Of a stretch of 64,000 bases of DNA, positions 18,094 through 27,080 are shown piece after piece. The stretch is taken from assembly GCF_007995055.1 (NCBI RefSeq), contig NZ_VOQQ01000001.1, positions 992,001 through 1,056,000 on the forward strand, given 5' to 3'. Every line of letters begins with the position of its first letter. The stretch's first letter is position 1. This DNA is from Sphingosinicella ginsenosidimutans. Lineage in GTDB: Bacteria; Pseudomonadota; Alphaproteobacteria; Sphingomonadales; Sphingomonadaceae. A model generated the notes under the pieces. It was not told the DNA's origin. It searched no databases and saw nothing but the letters and a program-made list of their open reading frames with translations. Made by a program: the position numbers and the translations under genes.

Positions 18094-18765
18094 TCAGAAA
18101 TCGACCTTGTCGTAATGCGCCGGCGGCTGGATCACTTCCATCCGCTCGGCGAGCAGCGGGCGGAAGGCGGGGCGGGATTTCATCACCGCATACCAGTCGG
18201 CGGTCTGCTTGTGCCCGCGCCAGTCGACGCCGCCCAGATAATCGGCGACCGAAAGCTGCGCCGCGGCGGCGAGATCGGCGAGCGTCAGCGCCGGCCCGGC
18301 GAGCCAGCGCCGGTGATCGAGCAGGTAATCGATATAGTCGAGATGGCCGTTGGCAGCCGTCATCGCCTTCCTGAGCTCGGTCGTGTCGGGCGGCGCGCGG
18401 CTGATGAGCCGCTTCTTCATCCGCTCCTCCATCAGCGGCGCCACGACCTCGTGGTGCATCCGCCCGTCGAACCAGGAGACGAGCCGGCGCACCTCGGCGC
18501 GGTTGCTCGCGGTGCCGGGGATCAGCGGCGCCTTGTCCAGCGTCTCTTCGAAATATTCGCAGATGGCGAGCGAATCGATGAGGACGACGCCCTTCGATTC
18601 CTCGACCAGCACCGGGGTTTCGCCGGCCGGGTTCAGATCAGCGAAATCATCGTCCTGCAGCCAGGGCGAGACCCGCCTCAGCTCATGCGCGACGCCCTTT
18701 TCGGCGAGCATCAGCCTCACCTTGCGCGAAAAGGGGCAGAGCGGAAATTGATAGAGATGCCACAT
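18094..18765 (-). CDS. Glutathione S-transferase family protein
   Basis: A 223-residue protein with a thioredoxin-like N-terminal domain (LYQFPLCPFSRKVRLMLAEK, residues 3-80) and a helical C-terminal domain. The N-terminal CPFSRK site has Cys and Ser, as in the omega/beta-like bacterial groups; the exact substrate is unknown. It starts 37 bases upstream of the NifU-like gene on the same strand and may be co-transcribed. Confidence 0.88.
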   Translation of the reverse strand: MWHLYQFPLCPFSRKVRLMLAEKGVAHELRRVSPWLQDDDFADLNPAGETPVLVEESKGVVLIDSLAICEYFEETLDKAPLIPGTASNRAEVRRLVSWFDGRMHHEVVAPLMEERMKKRLISRAPPDTTELRKAMTAANGHLDYIDYLLDHRRWLAGPALTLADLAAAAQLSVADYLGGVDWRGHKQTADWYAVMKSRPAFRPLLAERMEVIQPPAHYDKVDF

Positions 18766-18822
18766 CGGTGACGCGACCTTTAGCGGCCGCGTCGCGCCAG
18801 TAAACCGGGCAAATCGTCCCGA

Positions 18823-19311
18823 TCAATCGTCGTCGGGTATGCCGCCCGGCGTGCCGTGATCCGGCGCACGGGGCGACGTCCCCCGATAGGCGTCGCGATA
18901 GGCGCGCATGACCTGATGGAGCGACTGGCGCAGCTGTTGCGCCTGCTGGGCGAGAACGGGGGCTGCCGCCGATAGCGCGGCGGACATGCGGCCGAGCTTG
19001 TCGGCGCCACCGTAGATCGATTCGTGGACACGTTGCTCGAAATAAGGGTCGTCTCGCCCGGCCATCGCGCCAACGGTGCGCCCCGGCTGGCCGTAATGAC
19101 GACTGCGGCGGAGCGGGTCCGCCGAATCGAGCAGCGGGCCGATATCGGTGTCGAGCATCGCGCCGACCATGCGGTCGATCGCGGGCGCCATCTCTTCGAT
19201 CTGGCGCTGGCTCGGCAGCGGTCCCAGAGCCTCATCGTCGGGCGCGGGCGGCTGGGCCGCAGCTGGAACGGCGGCAAAAGCGATCAAGGCAAAGAGAGGA
19301 AGCGTGCGCAT
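18823..19311 (-). CDS. Hypothetical exported protein
   Basis: A 162-residue protein not recognised by family. It begins with a signal peptide (RTLPLFALIAFAAVPAAAQ), so it is secreted to the periplasm. The rest is mostly helical and Gln/Ala-rich, with PLPSQRQIEEMAPAIDRMVG near the start and AQQAQQLRQSLHQVMRAYRD near the end, then a polar tail ending PDDD. I use ATG 19309-19311, because the upstream 16 codons do not look like a signal sequence. It lies on the same strand between uppP and the GST gene. Confidence 0.72.
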   Translation of the reverse strand: MRTLPLFALIAFAAVPAAAQPPAPDDEALGPLPSQRQIEEMAPAIDRMVGAMLDTDIGPLLDSADPLRRSRHYGQPGRTVGAMAGRDDPYFEQRVHESIYGGADKLGRMSAALSAAAPVLAQQAQQLRQSLHQVMRAYRDAYRGTSPRAPDHGTPGGIPDDD

Positions 19312-19381
19312 CACAGGCTCCTTCGCGGCACAAGCGAGTCGGCGGCCCTTATACACCAACGGCTGAGCGAAGGCTGAACGC

Positions 19382-20185
19382 TCAGCGCAGGCTCAGCAGC
19401 CACACCAAAGCCGCGGCCCCGGCGACGATCCGATACCAGGCGAAGGGCGCGAAGCCGCGCTTCGAGACGATGCCGATGAACCAGCGGATCACGACCAGCG
19501 CGACGACAAAGGAGACGACGAAGCCGAGCGCGATCCCGCCCGCGCCGACCTCGCCCAGATCGCTGCGATTCTTCCACAGCTCGAGCGTGGTCGCACCGAG
19601 CATGGTGGGGATGGCAAGGAAGAAGCTGAACTCGGCGGCGGTGCGCCGCTCCACGCCCATCGCAAGCGCGCCCATGATCGTCGCGCCCGAGCGGCTGACG
19701 CCGGGGATCATCGCGAGACACTGGACGAAGCCGATCGCGATCGCCTTGCCAAGGCCGATTTCGGCGACGCCCTTTTCGCTTCCCTGCGGCGCCGCGCGCT
19801 CGATGCCGAGGATCGCGACACCGCCGACGATCAAGGCGACCGCGACGATGGTCGGGCTGCCGAGCATCCCCTCGATCTGCTTGTGCAGCGCGAGGCCGAT
19901 CACCGCGGCGGGCAGGAAGGCGACGAGGATGTTGCGCACGAACCGCCAGGATTCGGGCTGGCGTTTCGCGAGCCCCGACAGCACCGCCATGAAGGTGCGC
20001 CAGTACAACACGACGACCGCAAGAATCGCGCCGAGCTGGATGACGATGTTGAACACCGTCCAGTGATGCTCGTCATAGCCAAGCAGCGCGCCGGCGAGGA
20101 TCAGGTGACCGGTCGAGGAGACCGGCAGGAATTCCGTAACCCCCTCGACGATGCCGAGCAGGATGATGGTGAGGAGGCTGTCCAT
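19382..20185 (-). CDS. uppP: Undecaprenyl-diphosphatase
   Basis: A 267-residue membrane enzyme of the BacA/UppP family with about eight membrane segments. Signature motifs are GIVEGVTEFLPVSSTGHLIL near the N-terminus and GVSRSGATIMGAL in the middle. It hydrolyses undecaprenyl diphosphate so that the carrier lipid can be reused in cell-wall synthesis; bacitracin resistance is the classical phenotype of overproduction. No operon partners are obvious. Confidence 0.95.
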   Translation of the reverse strand: MDSLLTIILLGIVEGVTEFLPVSSTGHLILAGALLGYDEHHWTVFNIVIQLGAILAVVVLYWRTFMAVLSGLAKRQPESWRFVRNILVAFLPAAVIGLALHKQIEGMLGSPTIVAVALIVGGVAILGIERAAPQGSEKGVAEIGLGKAIAIGFVQCLAMIPGVSRSGATIMGALAMGVERRTAAEFSFFLAIPTMLGATTLELWKNRSDLGEVGAGGIALGFVVSFVVALVVIRWFIGIVSKRGFAPFAWYRIVAGAAALVWLLSLR

Positions 20186-20240
20186 CGTCGTTCCCTAGCG
20201 GGCTTGGGCATCGCCGGTCCAGCCGGGCGACCGGCAAAGA

Positions 20241-22169
20241 TTAACGCACCACCGGCAGCATGATCGCGCTCGCATTCGCGCCGCCGCGCAGCACCGTCTG
20301 CGTCGCGGCGCGATAATCCTGCGGGCGGGCGAAGAAGATGTTGGGGACGTAGGTCTGCGGATTGCGGTCGTAGAGCGGGAACAGGCTGGACTGGATCTGC
20401 ACCATGATCCGGTGGCCCGGCAGGAAGACGTGGTTGGTCGGCGGCAGGCGGAAGCGATAGGCCTGGGGCCGGCCGGCCGGAATCGCGGAGGGATGTTCGA
20501 AACTGTCGCGATAGCGGCCGCGGAAAATGTCGAGGCTGAGCGCGAGCTGGTAGCCGCCCTTGGTCGGATCGGACGGCACCTCGTCGGAATAGACGTCGAT
20601 CAGCTTCACGACCCAATCGGCGTCGGTCCCGGTGGTCGCCGCGCGCAGATCGACGATCGGCGCCCCGGAGATTCGGAGCGGTTCGGTGAGCGGCTCGGTC
20701 TGGTAGACGAGCACGTCGGGGCGAACCGCGGCGAAGCGCTGATCCTGTACCAGCCAGGTCCGCCAGCGATCGCCGTCGGCGAAGCTGATCGGCGGCGCGA
20801 GATAGGGCACGGGCCTGGCGGGATCGGAGACGTAGGAATCGGATCCGTCGCCCGACGGCCGATCGAAGCCGAGGGCGAAGCCCGGCTCGAGATAGAGCGG
20901 CGTGAGCGGGCGGCCGCAGCCATCGGCGCAGGCGAGCGGCCAGGTGGGCAGGCGATCCCAGTGATTCTCGCCGCTATTGTAGATGAGCGCGCGCGGCGGA
21001 TCGGCGGCCGGCCTGTCCTTGAGATAGCGGTTGAAGAAGGGCAGCAGCACGTCGCGGCGGAATTCCGCCGCCGTGTCGCCGTTCCAGTTGAACGGCCCGA
21101 GCGAGGAGCCGTTGTAATTGACCTGGCTGTGCCGCCACGGGCCCATCACCAGCCAGTTGTTCGCCTCGTGCCCGGCCGTCTTCAGCGCCTCGAACGTGTG
21201 GACCGCGCCATACATGTCCTCCTGGTCCCAAAGGCCCTGGATCCACATGGTCGGCACGCTCGAGGGATGCGCCGCGAGCAGCCGGTCGAGCGCCTGGCCC
21301 TGCCAGAAGGCGTCATAGGCCGGGTGCTGCGTCATCCGGTTCCAGTAGGGCAGGCGATCGAATCCCGACTGCGCGGCCCAGGCGCCCGCCGATCCCGCGC
21401 GAAGGAAGGTCTGGTAATCGTCATAGGCGCCGGAGACGGGGGATTCCCCGCGCCCCTGCCAGCCGGTCTGCGATCCGATCCAGCCGATATTGGCCTGACG
21501 GAAGGCGCCGTAATGGAACCAGTCGTCACCCATCCAGCCATCGATCATCGGGCTTTCGGGCGCCGCAACCCGCAGCGCGGGATGCGGATCGAGCAGGGCC
21601 ATCGCGACCGTGAAGCCTTCGTAGGACGAGCCGATCATGCCGACCCGGCCGTTGCTTTCGCGGACGTTCTTCACGAGCCAGTCGATCGTGTCCCAGGCAT
21701 CGGTGACATGATCGACATCGGTCGGGTTGAGCGGCCCGCGCACCGGCCGGGTGACGACATAATCGCCCTCCGAGCCGTATTTGCCGCGGATATCCTGGAA
21801 GACGCGGATATAGCCGTCGCGGACGAACACCTCGTCGCCTTCGGGGAGTGCCGCGAGCATGTGCGGGCTGTTCGCGCGGCTCGCGCGGGCCGATGCGTTA
21901 TAGGGGGTGCGCGTGAGCAGGATCGGGAGATCGTGCGCGCCCTTGGGCACGATGATGACGGTGTGCAGCCTCACGCCGTCGCGCATCGGGATCATCACCT
22001 CGCGGCGCTCGTAATCCCAGCCATCCCGGTTGTAGGCGAAATGGGGCGGAATATCCCCGGCGAGCGGCGGCGCCCCTGCCTGCCGGCTCGGCTGGGCGAT
22101 CGCGGCGAGCGGGGGAAGAAGGAGGAGAAGGAGGGCGGCCGCGGCCAGGATCGGGTTCAGACGCTTCAT
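20241..22169 (-). CDS. CocE/NonD family hydrolase (S15-like)
   Basis: A 642-residue exported hydrolase. A signal peptide (residues 1-25) is followed by an alpha/beta-hydrolase domain whose nucleophile is Ser 182 in GSSYEG, and a C-terminal jelly-roll domain (from about residue 440; FRLPPTNHVFLPGHRIMVQI) as in cocaine esterase, alpha-amino acid ester hydrolase and glutaryl-7-ACA acylase. It probably cleaves esters or amides of amino acids or related compounds in the periplasm; the substrate cannot be read. I chose ATG 22167-22169 because the upstream codons (to 22349) overlap the next gene and lack a signal peptide. Confidence 0.88.
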   Translation of the reverse strand: MKRLNPILAAAALLLLLLPPLAAIAQPSRQAGAPPLAGDIPPHFAYNRDGWDYERREVMIPMRDGVRLHTVIIVPKGAHDLPILLTRTPYNASARASRANSPHMLAALPEGDEVFVRDGYIRVFQDIRGKYGSEGDYVVTRPVRGPLNPTDVDHVTDAWDTIDWLVKNVRESNGRVGMIGSSYEGFTVAMALLDPHPALRVAAPESPMIDGWMGDDWFHYGAFRQANIGWIGSQTGWQGRGESPVSGAYDDYQTFLRAGSAGAWAAQSGFDRLPYWNRMTQHPAYDAFWQGQALDRLLAAHPSSVPTMWIQGLWDQEDMYGAVHTFEALKTAGHEANNWLVMGPWRHSQVNYNGSSLGPFNWNGDTAAEFRRDVLLPFFNRYLKDRPAADPPRALIYNSGENHWDRLPTWPLACADGCGRPLTPLYLEPGFALGFDRPSGDGSDSYVSDPARPVPYLAPPISFADGDRWRTWLVQDQRFAAVRPDVLVYQTEPLTEPLRISGAPIVDLRAATTGTDADWVVKLIDVYSDEVPSDPTKGGYQLALSLDIFRGRYRDSFEHPSAIPAGRPQAYRFRLPPTNHVFLPGHRIMVQIQSSLFPLYDRNPQTYVPNIFFARPQDYRAATQTVLRGGANASAIMLPVVR

Positions 22170-22201
22170 TGCTTGTCCCCAGTTCCCGCGCAACCGGCGC
22201 C

Positions 22202-23146
22202 TCAATAGGCCTGCGGTGGCGCGAACCGGCCGCGCCGGCGATAGATGGTGAGCCATTCGTCGGCGACCGCGGCGAGCGGCGCCGGGCGGAACCCAAAGGA
22301 TTCGAAGCCCGGGCCCGCGGCGACATTGTCCTTCGCCATCATCAGCCATTGCTCCCAGGAGAGCGGGGCGAAGGGGAGCCAGCCGGTGAGGCGTGCGCCG
22401 AGCCGCGCGATCGCATCCGGAATCTCGATCACCGGCTTGCCGCCATGGCCGATGGCGCGGGCGATCCAGCTTTCCACCTCGCGCATCGTCATCACCTGCG
22501 GCCCGCCAAGCTCATAGACCTGGCCGGAATGGGCTTCCGGGGCCATGGCTGCGGCGGCGATGGCGCGACCGAGATCGGCGCAATGGACTGGCTGGATCTT
22601 CCAGCCGCCGCGCACCACCGGCAGGACCGGCGCAAGCCGTGCAAGCCGGGCGAAGCGGTTCACGAATTCATCCTCCGGCCCGAAGGCGATCGAGGGGCGG
22701 ATGATCGTCGCGCCCGGGAAGGCGGCACGCACCGCCGCCTCGCCGCCCCCCTTGGTGCGGGCATAGGCGCTGTCGCTGTCCCCATCGGCGCCGATCGCGG
22801 AGACCTGGACGAGCGCGTCCGCGCCCGCCGCGGCGGCCGCCGCGGCGACGTTGCGCGCTCCATCGACGTGGATCGCCTCGAACCGGCCCTTGAGCGTCCC
22901 GACCAGGTTCACCACCGCATCGGCGCCCACGACGGCGGCGGCGGCGGAGTCCGCATCGGTGACGTCGCCGCGCACGAACTGGACCTGGCCGAGTCCGCCG
23001 AGCGGACGGATGAAATAAGCGTGGCGCGGCTCGCGCTGCGCGATCCTGACGCGCGCGCCGGCGGCGAGCAGCGACTGCGCGACATAGCGGCCGATGAAGC
23101 CGCCGCCGCCGAACAGCGTGACCAGACGCTCCGTCTTCAACGCCAT
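22202..23146 (-). CDS. NDUFA9-like NAD(P)-binding epimerase-family protein
   Basis: A 314-residue Rossmann-fold protein of the atypical short-chain dehydrogenase group. The nucleotide-binding glycines are in LFGGGGFIGRYVAQ, and VNLVGTLKGRFEAIH, YARTKGGGEAAV and the C-terminal RLTGWLPFAPLSWEQW fit the complex I NDUFA9 subfamily found in alphaproteobacteria and mitochondria. The classical Tyr-x3-Lys reads YARTK. It may act in assembly or quinone metabolism; that is family knowledge, not visible here. It starts just upstream of the tRNA-Leu gene, on the opposite strand. Confidence 0.85.
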   Translation of the reverse strand: MALKTERLVTLFGGGGFIGRYVAQSLLAAGARVRIAQREPRHAYFIRPLGGLGQVQFVRGDVTDADSAAAAVVGADAVVNLVGTLKGRFEAIHVDGARNVAAAAAAAGADALVQVSAIGADGDSDSAYARTKGGGEAAVRAAFPGATIIRPSIAFGPEDEFVNRFARLARLAPVLPVVRGGWKIQPVHCADLGRAIAAAAMAPEAHSGQVYELGGPQVMTMREVESWIARAIGHGGKPVIEIPDAIARLGARLTGWLPFAPLSWEQWLMMAKDNVAAGPGFESFGFRPAPLAAVADEWLTIYRRRGRFAPPQAY

Positions 23147-23260
23147 TGCTTCAAGCCCTTGCCGATCATTTCGCCGCGTCCTTGCCGCGCGGATGCCGGC
23201 TTGGCAAGCCGCGCGTTGACAAGGCCGCTCACGCCCCTTAACGCGCCCGGCCTACCCCGT

Positions 23261-23347
23261 GCCCAGGTGGCGGAATTGGTAGACGCACCAGCTTCAGGTG
23301 CTGGCGCTCGCAAGGGCGTGGAGGTTCGAGTCCTCTCCTGGGCACCA
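23261..23347 (+). tRNA. tRNA-Leu (anticodon CAG)
   Basis: A class II tRNA with acceptor arms GCCCAGG and CCTGGGC, anticodon stem CCAGC/GCTGG around the loop TTCAGGT (anticodon CAG at 23295-23297), a long variable arm, the T loop GTTCGAGTC and an encoded CCA (23345-23347). Its 3' end is the left attachment site of the genetic element that follows; the gene remains complete after the integration. Confidence 0.97.
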
Positions 23348-23350
23348 TTT
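23325..23350 (+). repeat. attL: tRNA-Leu 3' end repeat
   Basis: TTCGAGTCCTCTCCTGGGCA then CCATTT. The same sequence with one G fewer (CTGG instead of CTGGG) recurs at 27948-27972, 4.6 kb away. Confidence 0.9.
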
Positions 23351-23513
23351 GTTCTTCCGGCACCGTCCGGGGACATCAGAAAAATGGCTGAAATCCGCCA
23401 TTTCTTGTGCTATAATCGTCCGGCGAAATCCGGGCGAATACGGCGCCAATCGAGAACAAATCGGGTATCTCGGAAGGTATCGTTCTCCCCCATTTTCGGA
23501 GGCGATACCTCAC

Positions 23514-24251
23514 ATGGGCACCCTTTTTGCCACCACCGTCGTCAATGCCAAACCGGCGGAGAAAGACTATAAGCTGACCGACGGCGCGGGGCTATACCTG
23601 CTCGTTCGGCCGAACGGCTCGAAGCTGTGGCGCTTCAATTACGTCCATTGCGGCAAGCACCGGACGCTGGCTTTTGGTCTCTGGCCGGACGTTGGCCTGG
23701 CCGACGCGCGTGGCAAGCGCGACGAGGCGCGGCGGATGATCGCGGCGGGCCTCGACCCCTCGCACGAGCAGAAGATCGCGCGGGCTAAGGCGCGCGTCGA
23801 GGAGAACGACACGTTCAAGACTGTCGCTAAGGAGTGGATCGCCAAGAACGAGCGCGAAGGCATGGCCGAGATCACGCTGGCCAAGATCCGCTGGCTGCTC
23901 GACATGGCTTATCCGAAGATCGGCAATCGTCCGATCGGCAAGATCACCACCCATGAGGTACTCGCCGTTCTCCGGTCGGTCGAGGCGACCGGACGCTATG
24001 AAAGCGCGCGCCGGATGCGCAGCGTCCTCGGCCGCGTCTTCCGCTATGCGGTCTCGACGGCCGGACAGCTTTCGCTCGCCGCGCAGAAAGAGGGCCTGAA
24101 GAAGGCGCGCGAGGAGTTCCGCAAGCTCAAGAAGGCGAAATTCGCCAATGTCGATCGGACGGTCGCGTTGACGCGCCAGGGCTCGCCGCTCGATCCGAAC
24201 CTCAACGCCGCTCCGGCGGTCCCGCTGACCCCCGAAAGGAACGCTCAATGA
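23514..24251 (+). pseudogene. P4-type tyrosine integrase, N-terminal part only, fused to foreign sequence
   Basis: A 245-codon frame starting at ATG 23514 with GGAGG 11 bases upstream. Residues 1-85 form the arm-binding DUF4102 domain (KLTDGAGLYLLVRPNGSKLW), residues 98-182 the SAM-like core-binding domain (MRSVLGRVFRYAV). The catalytic domain that should follow, with Arg, His-x2-Arg and Tyr, is absent: family members run to about 400 residues. From about residue 184 (near base 24063) the sequence changes to a Lys-rich helix and LDPNLNAAPAVPLTPERNAQ, unlike integrases. This tail overlaps the trbG start by four bases (ATGA), so it is probably the end of the gene that once preceded trbG. The product cannot be a working integrase. 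Confidence 0.85.
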
Positions 24252-26869
24252 TCCGCCTCGTCCTCACCATGTCCTCTCTCGCGCTCATCGCCGCGACCAC
24301 GGCGGATGCCGGCGCGGCCTCTTCGCCGGCGCCCGAACGCCACTCCGGACCGCCGGATGCCGCGACAGCCCATGCCAATCGGGCGCCGTCTGTGCGCGCG
24401 CATATCGGGCCGGGCGGACGGGTGGCCGCTGCGAACCGTGCGGCGCTGCGCGAACCGTCCAGTGCCGGCTATGTGGGCGCGGTACAGATCTATCCCTGGT
24501 CGGAAGGGTCGCTCTATCGGCTCTATGCCGCCCCGGAGCGGGTCACCGATAGCCGGAGCCACAAGCTCGCCCGATCGCGCCCTAAGAAAGGGGATTGCGC
24601 GCAATTCCTCGACAATGGCGGCACTCAGCAACTGGAGATTATCGACCAGCAGCTTCTCAAATCGTTCTGCCATCTCTGGCCGGTCGACCAAGCCTCGGGC
24701 GTACTCTACGAGATCCGATCCGTTCAGCGTGTCCCGGATGCGGAGACGCCCGATTAGACCAGGCGCATTCAGCAATTCCTTCGATGGCGCGTCGATCACC
24801 GGATCGAGCAGCCGAGCGAGCGGCTTTTTCAGATGCACCATCGCGACCGGGGCGACCCATTGGCCTCGCTGATTCTTGACCACGGGATTGTTGCGCAGGG
24901 CCGTAAGCGCAGGCCGACTAATCGGCGCCTCGCGGGTAAGCAGCTTGCGATAAAGGGTTTCCCGCTCCCGGTCATCGGCCGCAGCCGTGGCCGCACGTTC
25001 GGCAGCGTCTATCAGCCACTGCTCCTCATTGAATTTGCTGCAATGGCTTGAAATCGCCTTGAAGGGGATGAGATCTGGATGGAGCCGGTTTGCCTGCGGC
25101 TCAGGACAATCGGCCCAGAGATCGGAATCCACGATCATGAGCTCGACGGCTGGCCTCAGCTTACCGGATGCATTCAGCGTGGAATGCGTATTGGCGAGAT
25201 CAAGCTTATTCTGCTTGGTCAGGCGTCGTGGATAAGCCGAAAGCGCCGAGGCTTGGCGAACCTGCATATCAATCCCGGCGATGGCAGCGGGGTAATTCGT
25301 GAAGTGGAAGTTGGCGTCGTTGCCGACCTTGGTTGCGAGCCCTTTTTCGTCTTTCCCCGCACAACGTAGCCGGACCAGCGAGGCAATGGTGAACCGCTTT
25401 GCGCCGCAATCGGCGACCAGATCGCATATTGCCTTGTCGGCGGCGAGCGCTCGGTCGAGATAGCGCTTGCCGGTAAGAAAGCCGGTGAGTTCCTCCGCCG
25501 CCGGCAATACGAGCTCGCCCGCCGCGGCAAAATGGTCCTCCCCCGTCCCAAGAGTTGGCCAGCAGGCGTCCTTAGCCAGTCGTTCCGCAATCTTGGTTGC
25601 AAAGCGATCAGGGCTGGCATGGCCGTTGCCAACCAGCGCCTTAAAGGCGTCCGCACCATAGCGGCCGAACCAATCTGCCCTAAGCAGATCGATGGTCAGT
25701 TCGACGGCTTGATCGATAAGCCAGTCGTTCCAAACATGGTCGGTGATCTCGCTGCGATCCGTGTTGAGATCAAACGGCGCGCTGACGCTGATCGCGCAGC
25801 CGGTGCGCGAGGATGGCGCCTTCAAGGGATAATAAAAGTGGCCATGTTGTTCGAGGTCGATCCGCCGACGTGCGATCGAGACCGAGACTGCAATCTTCAA
25901 CCGCCCGCCCGGCATCTTGTAATAGGCGGGGAAACGGCGTGCCGCATGCTCAGCGGGAATCGCGACCGATCGGGAGAATTCCTCTTCTTGAAAAGGTGCA
26001 CCCTTGTCGCCGCCGTCGATGAGTCTTCCATTTCGCGCCACCATTGAAACGCCTGCGGCCCGGCAGCGCCCGATCTTGGCCTCTTGCTTCCAACGCAGCA
26101 TTCGACCCGTGCGGATCGAACGAACGTTCACCTCGCGGAGGCCTCGCTTCTTGCCGCTGTGGGCTAGCTTGACCAAAGTGTCCGGCATGCTCGCCGCCAT
26201 CAAACCGAGGGCATGCTGTTCGCGTTCGACAGTGAAGGCTTCAAGCCTCTCGGTCGATTCCTGCCGATAGGGCAGGTGGATGCGGACCCCTTTTTCGCCC
26301 CGCCATGCCGGATCTCGCTCGCGTCCTGTTTCCTGGGTTTGAAGATCAAGGAGCGCGACTTGCCCGTTGGAGCGCACATGAATCTCATTCCCGAAGCGAA
26401 AGAGTGAGCGCAGGCCGAAATTCTTCGATCCGATGCCGTTCTCCTTCTCGGCTACGACTTCGCCATCGCGGCTGCCCATGACGTTGCCAGTGCCGACAAT
26501 GACCGACAGGCGCTCCCAACCACTGCGGTCGATATTTTTGCCGGTCCCGCAGATCTCCAGTGAGCGACTGCCGAAGGTGAGCGTCAGCCTCTCGCCGCCG
26601 CCGTCATATTCGTTCTGGATGAGCTCGCGCAGCACATCGCCTGCATCGTGTCCGGCGACGAATTGCTCGATGACGCTCGAACCGATCCGGGTTCGTCGGC
26701 TGCCGCTGAAATCGGGCCGCTGGTAGTCAGGTTCATCGAAGGGGCGGGGTTCGGTGGGAGTTACGCCGCGCTTCCTAGGCGATCGGCTTGCAGGCATGGG
26801 CGCAGATGCCGATCCTGAACTCTCCAGCTCTTCTATCGTCGTCGCCAACTGCCGCCCCCGTTCTTGCAT
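24245..26869 (-). pseudogene. GHKL/sacsin-like ATPase, 3' end replaced
   Basis: An 874-codon frame from ATG 26867-26869. Residues 62-160 form an HSP90/histidine-kinase-type ATP-binding domain: N box ELIQNEYDGG (Glu 82, Asn 86, Asp 89), a GTGKNID loop at 108-114 and the lid glycines KENGIGSKNFGLRSL at 142-156. Later parts have sacsin-like blocks, among them IPFLRARSGELVAPA at about 758-772. There the native protein stops: the last ~100 codons are the antisense of trbG and are Arg-rich nonsense. Sacsin-like ATPases are usually longer, so the C-terminal part has been lost by the joint at about 24551-24556. The gene is A/T-richer than the chromosome. Such proteins occur on islands and some belong to defence loci; that is a possibility here, not shown. 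The truncated product may still be made. Confidence 0.75.
24248..24757 (+). pseudogene. trbG: trbG fragment (conjugal transfer protein, N-terminal third)
   Basis: The first 101 residues read as TrbG: a signal-like start (MIRLVLTMSSLALIAATTAD), then AANRAALREPSSAGYVGAVQ and the segment IYPWSEGSLYRLYAAPERVTD, where full TrbG proteins continue with IALQPGE. Here the match stops at base 24550; the remaining 68 codons are the antisense of the GHKL ATPase gene. TrbG is an outer-membrane-associated part of the P-type mating-pair channel. Only this piece of a trb operon remains, so no conjugation function is expected. Confidence 0.8.
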
Positions 26870-26881
26870 CCCGTCCCCGGA

Positions 26882-27042
26882 GAACCGATCAGCATCCGAA
26901 TTGCCACAGCGGTCAACTCACGGGCATCGGCCGCTCCACCCTCTACGAATTGATCGCCTCGGATGATATCGAGACGGTCAAGGTGGGTCGGTCCAACTTC
27001 ATCTTGTATCGCAGCCTTCGGTGTCTGTTTGAAAGGCACTAG
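26882..27042 (+). pseudogene. Excisionase/AlpA-like HTH remnant, probably frameshifted
   Basis: The frame from about 26914 to the TAG at 27040-27042 reads LTGIGRSTLYELIASDDIE, VKVGRSNFILY and a short end RCLFERH, the typical winged-helix excisionase/AlpA motif. Just before it, a different frame (from 26882) reads EPISIRIATAV, the usual beginning of these proteins. The switch between frames near 26911-26914 suggests a single-base indel. No convincing start codon with ribosome site was found. It lies 13 bases from the divergent ATPase start. Confidence 0.6.
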
Positions 27043-27080
27043 CCTCTGCTAGTCTCGCCACATTTGGCGGAGCAACAGCA

